Below are positions 1 through 7,173 of a DNA stretch of 16,828 nt, in pieces. The position numbers were made by a program, and so were the translations under genes. Below the pieces are notes generated by a model. That model was not told where the DNA came from and searched no databases. It saw only the letters and a program-made list of their open reading frames with translations. Each line of letters begins with the position of its first letter. The first letter of the stretch is position 1. Source of the DNA: CAZCDS01 sp964497585 (GTDB taxonomy: Bacteria; Desulfobacterota; Desulfomonilia; Desulfomonilales; Desulfomonilaceae); the NCBI GenBank assembly GCA_964497585.1, contig CAZCDS010000099.1, positions 1 to 16,828 on the forward strand. The letters are read 5' to 3'.

Positions 1-30
1 ATCACAGCACCGTTCACGAGGCAACCCATA

Positions 31-783
31 ATGGTACCCATCAGCACGCAACTTGATGTAATTCCTCTGATTCTCATTGTTGTGATAGCAATCCCCCGGT
101 GGTTCCCAACCACAGAGCAGATGTTTCCCTTTAGTTGGATAATGGCAGGCCGAACGGAGTACGTAGTATTGGGGATAATCTGCAATGTGCTGCTCGTGAC
201 CCCCCTCTCGCGACTTCAGCATAGGAGCCAAAGGTGGGCCGTGGGAATATTCGCGGGAGCCTTCTGTGTGTACTTCACCCTATTGCCGTTCATTATGCCC
301 GCTCTGAGTTACCCCGAACTGTCAAAACTCAAGACAAGAGTCGACAGAGACGGCGTGTGCCGTCAGACCACTGACTATACGTGCGGCCCAGCCGCTGCCG
401 TGACTGTCCTGCGCGCCAAGGGCATCATGGCTGAGGAAGGAAACCTGGCGATCGCCTCCTACACGAATTCCCTCTCCGGAACACCTCCTGATTTACTCTG
501 CAGGGCAATCGAGAAATCATCCGGATTGCCGTGCCGGCTCGTTTATTTTCAAGCAGTTACTGACCTAAAAGGCAAGGAACCCGCATTGGCAGCTGTCCAG
601 TTCGCCTTATTCGTTGATCATTATGTCGCCGTCCTCTCAGTGACCAAGTCGGCTGTTGTTGTGGGCGATCCACTATACGGAAAGATGAGGCTCACGCACG
701 AGCAGTTTGGACAAACATGGCGGAAATCCACCATCATTTTCAATGAAAAGGAAGGTGGTGCACACAACCGCCCCGAATCATAG
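31..783 (+). CDS. Membrane-anchored peptidase C39-like cysteine peptidase
   Basis: The 250-residue protein has three hydrophobic segments (about residues 9-24, 44-60 and 70-92), followed by a C39-type cysteine peptidase domain (about 105-237). The catalytic set is visible: Gln112 and Cys118 in CRQTTDYTCGPAA, His197 in FVDHYVAVL and Asp213 in VVGDPLYGK. C39 domains normally cut double-glycine leaders of exported peptides and are usually fused to an ABC transporter; here no ATPase or full permease domain follows. With this layout the peptidase domain follows three membrane passes, so its side of the membrane depends on N-terminal orientation. A weak GAGG lies upstream of the ATG at 31. The next gene in the same direction, a cyclase, starts 252 bases downstream. 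No obvious leader-peptide substrate gene is visible. The family call is firm; the substrate is unknown. Confidence 0.8.
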   Translation: MVPISTQLDVIPLILIVVIAIPRWFPTTEQMFPFSWIMAGRTEYVVLGIICNVLLVTPLSRLQHRSQRWAVGIFAGAFCVYFTLLPFIMPALSYPELSKLKTRVDRDGVCRQTTDYTCGPAAAVTVLRAKGIMAEEGNLAIASYTNSLSGTPPDLLCRAIEKSSGLPCRLVYFQAVTDLKGKEPALAAVQFALFVDHYVAVLSVTKSAVVVGDPLYGKMRLTHEQFGQTWRKSTIIFNEKEGGAHNRPES

Positions 784-1035
784 GCCTGGTGGACACGAAC
801 GGGCACGATGGGATTCCTCAACGGTCGGTAGCTGTTAGCGCTGCGAAGCCTAGAGTAATTTGAGCTACTTCTTCCGGCGTTCACCGGAAAGCAGCCTAAC
901 CGGCCATTCCACGTGATTTGGACGTGACCAGCGACGGGAAAAGTGCAGACCTGACGCGGAAGATTACCGGAATGGCACGATGGCTGTTGCTTAAAGCTGC
1001 CACGCTTATCGGCAGAGAATCGAAAGGCAAGAAAA

Positions 1036-1941
1036 ATGACGCAGGAAAAACCGTCAGCACAGACAATTCGCCTTTTATCTGCTCTGGTAAACAGCCTTGG
1101 ACATGTCCTTGGTGCCACACTAACCTTGATGTATTTTACTTTGCTGGACTTTGAAATCGTAGCCCTGCCTGTTGCGGGAGACCGGCTTGTTCTTTTGCGG
1201 TACTTCAGTATCGCGACGGGATCGCTGGTGACAGTGGCCTTCTTTGCAACTTATGCCTTTCCGCGCTCACTGTGGGGTGCATTGGCCGAAGTTGAGCAGA
1301 CTCAATCGGAGCAGGACTTTCACTCGATTGCCGGCCGGCTGATGAACATCCCTGTGGTAATGTCCGGATTTGCTGTAGCCGTGTGGCTCGGTGCGGGTGT
1401 TACTCTTGCCATTTATGGTGGGGCCTGGCTTCATAGCTGGGATTCCGGTATCCGGACATTTATTGGTGTAGGGCTAGTTGGCGCCCCTCTTACCCTGCTG
1501 TTCCTCTACTTCGTGCTTGAAACCATTCTGCGAGAGTGTATTGTACAAGTGGCCCCTCTTGACTCCCTCCTGAGCCGTCCGCCATGTTTTAGAATAGGGG
1601 TCTTGCCCAGGCTGATATTCGTGATTCTAACGGTGAGCATTCCTCCAATTACCGCCCTAAGCTATTTCAGTCTTGGCCAGATTGAAAAGATGAAAGTAGG
1701 CCAAATCTCAATGTCCCAGTTTGTATCCGACATGCCCTCGGTAATAATATTCTTCTCTGTGGTTGGACTCACGGAGGCGATCGGACTGTCAGTACTTATT
1801 GCACGGAGCATAAGCATTCCCCTTCGAGATGCCGGGGCTGCCATGGATCGAGTGGGTCTTGGCAATCTTGATTCGGCTGTTCCCGTTCTTTCTCGAGACG
1901 AGTTGGGGGTAGCTGCTGAAGGCCTCAATCGAATGGGTTAA
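1036..1941 (+). CDS. Six-helix membrane and HAMP half of a frameshifted nucleotide cyclase
   Basis: This reading frame gives 301 residues with six predicted membrane helices (about 20-38, 55-75, 105-130, 138-165, 188-212 and 233-258). A HAMP-like linker follows from about 256, with the typical start SIPLRDAGAAMDRVGLGNLD and the DELG motif. It stops at 1939-1941, exactly where the linker should run into the catalytic domain. The continuation (VKELRDRDRIRRIFGLYVSE) lies in the next frame from 1938. Removing one G from GGG at 1935-1937 joins both halves into a 519-residue protein. The ATG at 1036 is preceded by AAAGG at suitable spacing. Either the gene is broken, the base is a sequencing error, or a rare frameshift occurs. 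The membrane part would be the sensor and the HAMP would pass the signal to the cyclase domain. Confidence 0.7.
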   Translation: MTQEKPSAQTIRLLSALVNSLGHVLGATLTLMYFTLLDFEIVALPVAGDRLVLLRYFSIATGSLVTVAFFATYAFPRSLWGALAEVEQTQSEQDFHSIAGRLMNIPVVMSGFAVAVWLGAGVTLAIYGGAWLHSWDSGIRTFIGVGLVGAPLTLLFLYFVLETILRECIVQVAPLDSLLSRPPCFRIGVLPRLIFVILTVSIPPITALSYFSLGQIEKMKVGQISMSQFVSDMPSVIIFFSVVGLTEAIGLSVLIARSISIPLRDAGAAMDRVGLGNLDSAVPVLSRDELGVAAEGLNRMG

Positions 1942-2026
1942 GGAACTCCGAGACAGGGATAGGATTCGCCGAATCTTTGGACTCTATGTCAGCGAAGAAG
2001 TTGTCGAAGCAGTCCTGAGACATGGC

Positions 2027-2596
2027 ATGGCCGTCAACTTGGAAGGGGAGTTGCGGACCATAACCATACTCGTATCGGATCTAAGAGGGTTTACCGCCAT
2101 GACCCAGAATTCGGAGCCTTCCGTAATACTGAGGGTCATTAATAAATACTTCGATCGAATGACAAGAATCATTCAGAGGCATGGAGGCACCGTAAACGCA
2201 TTTACCGGCGACGGACTACTCGTTTTTTTTGGAGCGCCACGGATGCTGCCTGATCACCCGAGCCGGGCCGTAGCATGCGCCATGGAGATGCAGCGAGCCA
2301 TGCCACTGCTCAATGAAGAAAACGCCAGACTCAACCTACCGTCTCTGAGGATGGGCATTGGTATCAACACCGGGGAGCTCATTGTAGGGGATTTAGGAGC
2401 TGAGAAACGCAAGACCTATAGTGCGGTAGGCAGTGCTATAAACATCGCATTTCGGATTGAGGGTCAGACTCAAGGAGATGACATAGTTATAACGGATTCC
2501 GTCTATGAGCACTGCAAAGGAGAGGTGACCACTCTGGCGAGCAGGGAGGTCACGCTCAAGGGAATAACTGAGCCGATGACTATCCACTACGTGTAA
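2027..2596 (+). CDS. Class III adenylate/guanylate cyclase catalytic domain (C-terminal half of frameshifted gene)
   Basis: The stand-alone frame from ATG 2027 encodes 189 residues covering a class III cyclase catalytic domain; its homologous sequence really begins at 1938 in the same frame. The two metal-binding aspartates are present in VSDLRGFT (Asp codon 2078-2080) and in FTGDGLLVFFG (Asp codon 2210-2212). The GINTGELIVGDLG strand and the NIAFRIE motif, with the transition-state Asn and Arg, are also visible. In YSAVGSAINIA the usual Asp of GDxVN, which reads the purine base, is Ser, so ATP versus GTP preference cannot be told. The product would make cAMP or cGMP on the cytoplasmic side. 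Without the first half it lacks membrane anchor and HAMP. Whether the half is translated alone is unknown. Confidence 0.75.
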   Translation: MAVNLEGELRTITILVSDLRGFTAMTQNSEPSVILRVINKYFDRMTRIIQRHGGTVNAFTGDGLLVFFGAPRMLPDHPSRAVACAMEMQRAMPLLNEENARLNLPSLRMGIGINTGELIVGDLGAEKRKTYSAVGSAINIAFRIEGQTQGDDIVITDSVYEHCKGEVTTLASREVTLKGITEPMTIHYV

Positions 2597-2639
2597 TTGA
2601 ACTTGGAGGATAGCCACTCTCAGGGAGACCTTGCGAAGG

Positions 2640-2893
2640 TGACCTGCCCCGGAGCCAAGTCTGTTTTGATGATTCTCTGGTCGGTTGCAAAGTAATCATC
2701 GGTCATGCTGACGGGGAGTTTCTTCCGGCGTCTCAAGGAAGGAAAGAGCAAGCTGGAGGTGTTGCGATTGGTGCGGAAGCAACGCAGAAAATCGGCACAC
2801 GATCATCCGCTCTTCTGGGCTCTGTTTATACTCCAGGGAGAGACTGACGGACGAATGAACCGTAGTTCAGCAGAGCTGCGTCAAGAAGGCTGA
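2640..2893 (+). pseudogene. Relic of the C-terminal end of a CHAT-domain protease
   Basis: From about 2651 the frame reads GAKSVLMILWSVAK, a TAA stop at 2693-2695, then SSV and SFFRRLKEGKSKLEVLRL and DHPLFWALFILQGETD. This matches, nearly residue for residue, the ends of the two large CHAT proteins further right (SLWSVAEASSVKLVESFFRHL and DHPFFWAPFILVGEVD). The catalytic His and Cys lie upstream of this segment in the family and are missing here. The fragment begins only about 40 bases after the cyclase stop, so it marks an old deletion or rearrangement breakpoint. The internal stop and lost upstream domains make function as a protease very unlikely. An open frame of 62 codons from ATG 2705 remains. 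Confidence 0.75.
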
Positions 2894-2963
2894 CAACGTC
2901 AGTCCTCAGATGTTCCCTCTATGGTGACAAGAGAGAGTCAGGAGCAATGCGCCTAAATTACAA

Positions 2964-3215
2964 TTAAACTTTCAATCCCTTTTTCAGTAACATTTCCGTC
3001 ATTCTGGCGGACACCGGATCGGTGCCCGGAGCAGGCTGATGATACCACTGTTTACGGCGAAGTAGTTCTTTTAGCCACACGATTGAAAACCTTGTAATAC
3101 TGTTCACATGTGCCCCTTTTTCGAGTAGCCCTCTCATAACCTCCACATCACCTTGTCTCAGGCCAACCAGGCAGAGACTCCTTACAAGGCTTGCAGCGTG
3201 GTACCTGCACAACAA
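2964..3215 (-). CDS. Ankyrin-like C-terminal part of the same frameshifted gene
   Basis: This minus-strand frame (TTG at 3215 as first possible start, TAA at 2964-2966) contains LRQGDVEVMRGLLEKGAHVN, a clear second half of an ankyrin repeat. A final helix follows, MTEMLLKKGLKV, that resembles another partial repeat. The frame is open upstream to about 3245, and the family-like reading GNPLLCRYHAASLVRSLCLV starts right at the C6 run 3222-3227. It is therefore best read as the continuation of the membrane protein encoded by 3795 to about 3228, not as its own gene. Ankyrin repeats bind other proteins. Here the repeat would sit on the same side as the unknown domain, probably outside the cytoplasm. 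I see no ribosome site for an independent start. Confidence 0.55.
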   Translation of the reverse strand: MLCRYHAASLVRSLCLVGLRQGDVEVMRGLLEKGAHVNSITRFSIVWLKELLRRKQWYHQPAPGTDPVSARMTEMLLKKGLKV

Positions 3216-3795
3216 AGGGTTCCCCCCTAGTTGGTGCTTGGTGTGCTATCATGGATTCAGTGTAACACAAGCCGTTGACTGGATATGTGTTCCAGGAAGC
3301 GGCCTTGCCGTCACCCGCGTCCGGACCGCAGTCCCCGACAATAGCAGGAAGGTCACCAGCACCTGCGATTGGAATTGCAAAGATATAGCGCTTGCCGGGT
3401 TGCGGCCGGCTTCCCCTTTGAGAGCAGCTTTCCAAAACCCAGACGCCCCCAAAGTAAGGAGCCAGTCGTATTCTAAACAGGACAGCGCAGTTTGCTGAGC
3501 CGCCACTCCAGCCATAGTACGGACCAGCCAGATACTGCAATAGGTTCTTGCGAGCGAAATATTCATCGTCGAATTCAAGGTTCAGGCCCACGAGCTCGTC
3601 TTCCAGACGTTCGAGAGGTCGACCACACTTCATGAGGTCACTCTGCGCTGCAATGTCGCATCGGACCTCGTCATTAGTGTAGACCCCGGTAATCAGGGCC
3701 AGGCAGATCAATAACCCCAAGACACCGATAGACAGGATCAGGAAGATCAATAACCTCAATGTCTTGCGCTTGGTTGTGCCGGTTCGGCTCTCCAT
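3148..3795 (-). CDS. Single-pass membrane protein, N-terminal part of a frameshifted ankyrin-like gene
   Basis: Read on the minus strand from ATG at 3793-3795, preceded by a strong AAGGGGG ribosome site (complement of 3801-3807, spacing 5). The 215-residue frame has a charged N-terminus, a membrane helix at about residues 14-37, and then a domain I do not recognise, rich in Cys, Gly and aromatic residues (for example LAGPYYGWSGGSANCAVLF). That domain is probably outside the cytoplasm. The last ~25 codons (after APTRG) look out of frame, with many Pro/Cys/Lys and no ankyrin features. Dropping one base of the six-base run 3222-3227 switches to the frame of 2964-3215 and yields a 276-residue protein ending in an ankyrin-like repeat. 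Its job is unknown. It is convergent with the genes to its left and divergent from the PilZ-like gene. Confidence 0.6.
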   Translation of the reverse strand: MESRTGTTKRKTLRLLIFLILSIGVLGLLICLALITGVYTNDEVRCDIAAQSDLMKCGRPLERLEDELVGLNLEFDDEYFARKNLLQYLAGPYYGWSGGSANCAVLFRIRLAPYFGGVWVLESCSQRGSRPQPGKRYIFAIPIAGAGDLPAIVGDCGPDAGDGKAASWNTYPVNGLCYTESMIAHQAPTRGEPFVVQVPRCKPCKESLPGWPETR

Positions 3796-4226
3796 AAATA
3801 CCCCCTTGATTGTCTGTCACCACCCGATCATCGGGCTTGAACTGGCTCTGAACCATGCGAATATGTTGAGCAGGTCCTACAATTCAATTGGACAAATTGG
3901 AGACCTCGTTTCAATTCGACCGACGAGCTTGGCTCGCGGTTCCCCCGTCGCTTCCCTTCGAGTCGGTTTTCCCGGGGTGCCTTAGCTTTTTTTCGGGTAG
4001 CCGTTAACCGTAAAAAGAGAGAATGGAGCCCGCCGTGGCTGGAACCATAACGATACTGGTGACGGATCCGAGATGCCGATGAGAGCCGAGATTACGACAT
4101 ACCGCATGATGTCCCCCTCCTGATGGTGGTTTTCTGCCTACTATACCAGATTGCGGCACTTTCCGGTTGAATTCTGGCAGGATGCAAGAACCAAAATCAG
4201 CGAAATGACACCGGCCAATCCCCCGC
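3796..4226. other. Intergenic region between the ankyrin-like and PilZ-like genes
   Basis: I see no convincing gene here. On the minus strand, TTGAAT (complement of 3882-3887) and CATATT (complement of 3860-3865) are 16 bases apart and could be a weak sigma-70-type promoter for the ankyrin-like gene. A 13-base palindrome lies between that and the ribosome site. A T7 run near 3990 has no clear stem before it, so I do not call a terminator. Confidence 0.4.
3823..3835. promoter_or_regulatory. 13-base palindrome upstream of the ankyrin-like gene, possible operator
   Basis: CCCGAT-C-ATCGGG is a perfect inverted repeat with 6-base arms. It lies 28 bases upstream of the minus-strand start at 3795 and downstream of a possible promoter. 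It could be a repressor site or a small hairpin in the leader, but a palindrome this short can occur by chance. Confidence 0.2.
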
Positions 4227-4811
4227 TTGCGGTCCTTCTTTCTCAACGAGACCTTTCCTGTTCTGTCCACTCAATGTCCCTCCCTGATTTCTCGATTACA
4301 AGCCCCTTTTCCGGCATCCCTGCAAACCCCGACTGTGGTCTTGGACAGGCTCGTAGAGTCAGGCCACCTGCGTAAACTAGAACTCCTTGAAAGGGTCGCC
4401 CCTCACGACAATTCATCGAATGGACACGAGACCCGTCGGCGCCCCAGAGAGAGGATTCTCTTCATTTTGGAAGTACAAGATATCTCGAGCCCTTTCCGTA
4501 GAGCTTTTCTTCGGGACTTGACAGAGGAGGGCATGCGCATTGCCGGGATCAAGGTAAACGTCGGGGAGGTGCGGGATTTCCTGATCCTTGCGGACGTGGT
4601 TGCTTCTTTGAGCCCTATCCTTGTCAGGGCAACATGTCGGTGGGTTGATCAGAAGGGCAAACGGAACAAATACCATGTGGCAGGCTTCCAGATAACCGAC
4701 ATCTCTTCCTCGGACCTGGAGACGCTTCGAAGGCTGGTCAAGGTCGTTGCCCGCCTTAACCAGGGTGTCTCTCCATCCCGGTTGGGGTTGAAAGCAAAGT
4801 TGCTCCAGTAG
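4227..4811 (+). CDS. PilZ-like domain protein
   Basis: The frame gives 194 residues. From about residue 68 it resembles a PilZ domain, the beta-barrel that binds cyclic di-GMP. The arginine-rich motif ETRRRPRERILF (residues 68-79) matches the RxxxR signature. About 20 residues on, FLRDLTEEGMRI (95-105) matches D/NxSxxG with Thr in place of Ser. Barrel-like strands (VRATCRWVD, HVAGFQITDI) and a terminal helix (LETLRRLVK) follow. The first ~40 residues look non-conserved and no good ribosome site precedes ATG 4227. A later start such as GTG 4335 or TTG 4341 is possible and would leave just the PilZ part with a short leader. The likely role is a c-di-GMP-responsive adaptor. No GGDEF or EAL gene lies in the window. 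Confidence 0.6.
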   Translation: MRSFFLNETFPVLSTQCPSLISRLQAPFPASLQTPTVVLDRLVESGHLRKLELLERVAPHDNSSNGHETRRRPRERILFILEVQDISSPFRRAFLRDLTEEGMRIAGIKVNVGEVRDFLILADVVASLSPILVRATCRWVDQKGKRNKYHVAGFQITDISSSDLETLRRLVKVVARLNQGVSPSRLGLKAKLLQ

Positions 4812-4893
4812 GGATGGCGAAGTCTAAGACCGGCATGATGGCTCTCTGACTGCCAATTGAAAACCGATCCTTTGCCTGATCTCGTTTACCGAT

Positions 4894-5058
4894 GTGAGAA
4901 TTGGCAATAGTGCAACACCCCGTCAACGTTGGTATTCTATTGCCGACCCGAGCGAAGTCCTGCAGGCCTTGGCAGAACTCACTGAAAGACTTGTCGCCGT
5001 GCCGAAACGGCCAAAAACTGTACGGTGGGCAAAGTATCGTTTTCGAGTAAAGCACTAG
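4894..5058 (+). CDS. Possible short ORF or gene relic, unknown
   Basis: From GTG 4894 the frame reads 54 residues with protein-like composition: RQRWYSIADPSEVLQALAEL is followed by a basic tail ending RWAKYRFRVKH. The middle would form an amphipathic helix. No ribosome site precedes the GTG and the upstream frame is closed by a stop at about 4858. It may be the tail of a lost gene or chance. I do not recognise a family. Confidence 0.2.
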   Translation: MRIGNSATPRQRWYSIADPSEVLQALAELTERLVAVPKRPKTVRWAKYRFRVKH

Positions 5059-5364
5059 CTCGACTTCAGAAAGATTCATATTCATGCCAATGGCCTCTGC
5101 ACTACCCATTCCCACCATGTCTGAACATATCTCATTGCTCTGAGTTCGATTAACCAGGAATTATCCCTCGATCATCCCTTTAGAGACTTGCGACCAGTGA
5201 CCAACCCTCCAATGGTCTTCGACACCTCGAGCTGATATCGACGTGTCCTCTAAACCGTAATTATCCCGCGGTGTTGCCCTTTCAAGGACGTTTGACTCAG
5301 AATCTGGTCGCTCCCCTGTCCCCGTTGGCCGTATAGAGACCTCGAATGGTTTCTCAAGAGGCAA

Positions 5365-5560
5365 AAGGTGGCAAGACCGGCTTCATGTTAATGAAAAGGC
5401 TTCTCTTGTCCTGTGTTTGAGCGTACCTCACCGCACGCCTCACCTCAACCCTTTTCCCCCGCGCCTGTCATCCGAAGACAGGGCGGTAGTGTTGAGCCAA
5501 AGGAAACGCAGAAGCCATATGAACTTACCACCTCCGGCCATGCCACGAGACTTTCACCCT
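5365..5560 (-). repeat. Diverged inverted copy of the element at 14825-15020
   Basis: The reverse complement aligns almost without gaps over about 120 bases to the sequence starting at 14849, with weaker similarity for about 60 more. Shared blocks include TGGCTTCTGCGTTT and TACGCTCA. In one frame both copies begin MA...GGGKFxWLLRxxW, but this copy soon meets stops, so it is not an intact gene. The two copies point outward from the 9.3-kb block between them. Confidence 0.6.
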
Positions 5561-5832
5561 GACGTTGCTCGGACGCTTGATGATCCGTAAAGGAGCGGTC
5601 TTTCTCTTCATGGCCACGGAGATCCGATTGCGTGGTTCTGTTCAGGAAGCAGGCCAGTTTCAAATCCAGAATCGCTCAGATCGCTTCTCAGGTGCCTCTT
5701 CGTTCATTTCTGCGTTCGCGATCGTACTCAGTCTTTGGCTCGTCAAACAGGCCGTGAGCAGAAACACCTGTGAAGACAGGGAGATATACTAGATGATAGT
5801 TGCTATTTAAGATCTATTTCGAAGGGGTATAC

Positions 5833-5862
5833 TGAACTATTCCCTGCTGAACTATTCCCTGC
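5833..5862 (+). repeat. Tandem duplication of a 15-base unit
   Basis: TGAACTATTCCCTGC occurs twice in immediate succession (5833-5847 and 5848-5862). It lies about 130 bases upstream of the replication-type gene. Iterons of plasmid origins are usually longer and more numerous, so this alone is not evidence of an origin. Confidence 0.6.
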
Positions 5863-5978
5863 CGGAGAAAGTCGATCAGAATTGATCTGAGGGGCCTTAT
5901 CACACGAATCTCAGGCCACTGACAATCCCGTTTCGCTGCGGGGAGGTGGCGTGGTAGACTTTCCCCATGCCAGTCGGC

Positions 5979-5984
5979 AGGAGG
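5979..5984 (+). promoter_or_regulatory. Ribosome binding site that decides the start at 5991
   Basis: AGGAGG ends 6 bases before ATG 5991. The earlier in-frame ATG at 5967 lies upstream of this site and has no comparable site at proper distance, so the start at 5991 is preferred. Confidence 0.7.
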
Positions 5985-5990
5985 CTTCCG

Positions 5991-7055
5991 ATGGATGACA
6001 CCGAAGACCGTGATGAGGAACGGAACAAGCTTGTGGAGGCATGGCACGCTTACGGAGCCGAATTCCCCGTATTCGTACCTCAGCAGCAGCCCGCGCCGAC
6101 CGTGTGGGACCCTGACGTGGACGAGTTTGACGATAAGGGCCAGGTGAACCCCCATTATCTCAAGCACTGGAAGTTGTTCCCTCAGACAAAGGATTTCCTG
6201 AAGGAGCGCTATTCCAAATTTAAGATACTCCAGGGCCCCGCCCTAATCTTTGACTGCCTCATCCGGAAATTCCAACCCCGCATCTTCAACAAGTCCCGCT
6301 TGGACGCGCACGGTAATCCCGATTTCTACGAGGTGAACGATAGCTACGAGTGGTACGAGCGGGCCATCCGCATGGACATCTTTGAGTGGCAGGTCGGCTT
6401 CAAGTGCCGCTCCTATTTGTGTGAACGGGACTGGTGTCTTCTGAACCGACGCAACCCAAAGAAGATCGTCCCCGTCGACATCTACAGCCTCGTGGCCACG
6501 TTCGAGGGCATGTCGGTGGCGGCTGCCAAGTCCCAAATAGGAAAATGGTTCGCCATGAACCTGGGTGACCTGGAGAGCAAGGGAGTACGGAAATCAACTC
6601 GACCACGGAGGAAGGTTCCCAGGAAGGATCTTCTCGGGGCGCTGGCGCGGTACAAGAACCTCCGCACTCAGCACGTCAGCCCGCTGATGGCTGAGCTGGC
6701 CGGTGTCATCCAAACCAGTGAGGTGGTGGAGTGGTACCGGCGAATGTTTGACGAGGATCCCGTCTTCTTGAAGGACCGGGCGGCGGACAACCTATACAGA
6801 ATCAAAAGCCCTGCTGTGAAGGCCTACGTGTGGCTCCTGATGCGTCAAGAGGAGCTGGCCCGAAGCACGAGGGGGCGGAAGATGAGCGTTTCGGATTCAG
6901 AATTGGCGGAGGCCCTCGAAAGAAGTGGAGCGGCAGCTCCGAGTCACCTGGCCGCAGCAGATCGAGGCCGATCTGATCAAGACCGCAATGTTGCGGTTGG
7001 ATCGGATCTTCAGACGCCGGGACATGAAGTCTCGGCTGGTCATGATGATCCATGA
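5991..7055 (+). CDS. Replication-type protein with primase-like zinc region and winged helix, 3' end broken
   Basis: The frame encodes 354 residues from ATG 5991 (numbering below from 5967, i.e. plus 8). Residues 141-160 hold three Cys in WQVGFKCRSYLCERDWCLLN. PVDIYSLVATFEGMSVAAAK (169-188) follows and resembles the end of a CHC2-type primase zinc domain (DVxxLVxxxEGxSxxEA). Residues 280-317 (SPAVKAYVWLLMRQEEL ... MSVSDSELAEAL) look like the winged-helix region of plasmid replication or regulatory proteins. After about residue 318 (nucleotide ~6920) the sequence turns into Ala/Gly/Asp-rich text, while another frame carries a DNA polymerase fragment. The natural C-terminus is therefore missing and the last ~45 residues are out-of-frame translation. 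Both parts fit a plasmid or phage replication module. The family assignment is tentative; that it is a real gene is well supported by the ribosome site and codon use. Confidence 0.55.
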   Translation: MDDTEDRDEERNKLVEAWHAYGAEFPVFVPQQQPAPTVWDPDVDEFDDKGQVNPHYLKHWKLFPQTKDFLKERYSKFKILQGPALIFDCLIRKFQPRIFNKSRLDAHGNPDFYEVNDSYEWYERAIRMDIFEWQVGFKCRSYLCERDWCLLNRRNPKKIVPVDIYSLVATFEGMSVAAAKSQIGKWFAMNLGDLESKGVRKSTRPRRKVPRKDLLGALARYKNLRTQHVSPLMAELAGVIQTSEVVEWYRRMFDEDPVFLKDRAADNLYRIKSPAVKAYVWLLMRQEELARSTRGRKMSVSDSELAEALERSGAAAPSHLAAADRGRSDQDRNVAVGSDLQTPGHEVSAGHDDP

Positions 7056-7173
7056 TTCACTGTGGGTGGAGGCTCCGCACGAAGAGGACGACGAGGTGAG
7101 ACACTTGATGGAACGGATGATGACCTCCGCCGGTAAGCCTTTTCTTGATCTGAAGGTAGATCTCGAAGATTAG
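6925..7173 (+). pseudogene. C-terminal fragment of a family-A DNA polymerase
   Basis: In the frame from GTG 6925, IEADLIKTAMLRLDRIF is followed by SRLVMMIHDSLWVEAPHEED and ends in PFLDLKVDLED. This matches the last ~75 residues of family-A (Pol I-like) DNA polymerases: the helix after the fingers (usually GTAADLIKxAM), then motif C, where the His-Asp of VHDE appears as IHDS with the catalytic Asp kept. The fingers, most of the palm and all upstream domains are missing. It overlaps the out-of-frame tail of the preceding gene, so it cannot have its own promoter-proximal part. The likely event is a deletion that joined a primase-like gene to the end of a neighbouring polymerase gene. Plasmid- or phage-type origin is inference. 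Confidence 0.65.

Larger units (their letters stand above)
4812..5990. other. Gene-poor stretch with repeat debris
   Basis: About 1.2 kb with no firmly supported gene. It contains a possible 54-codon ORF (4894-5058), a diverged inverted copy of an element found at 14825-15020, and a short tandem repeat (5833-5862). Other open frames of 60-120 codons here overlap one another on both strands and show no family features or good ribosome sites. Confidence 0.5.

Noticed and set aside
3960..4010. T-rich run as a transcription terminator
   Set aside because: No stable GC-rich stem directly precedes the T7 run, and no gene ends just upstream on the plus strand.
4756..5118. Minus-strand frame of 120 codons between the PilZ-like gene and 5118
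   Set aside because: It overlaps the end of the PilZ-like gene, has mixed composition without domain features and no clear ribosome site.
5814..6167. Minus-strand frame of 117 codons overlapping the start of the replication-type gene
   Set aside because: It is antisense to a gene with a strong ribosome site and shows no recognisable domain.
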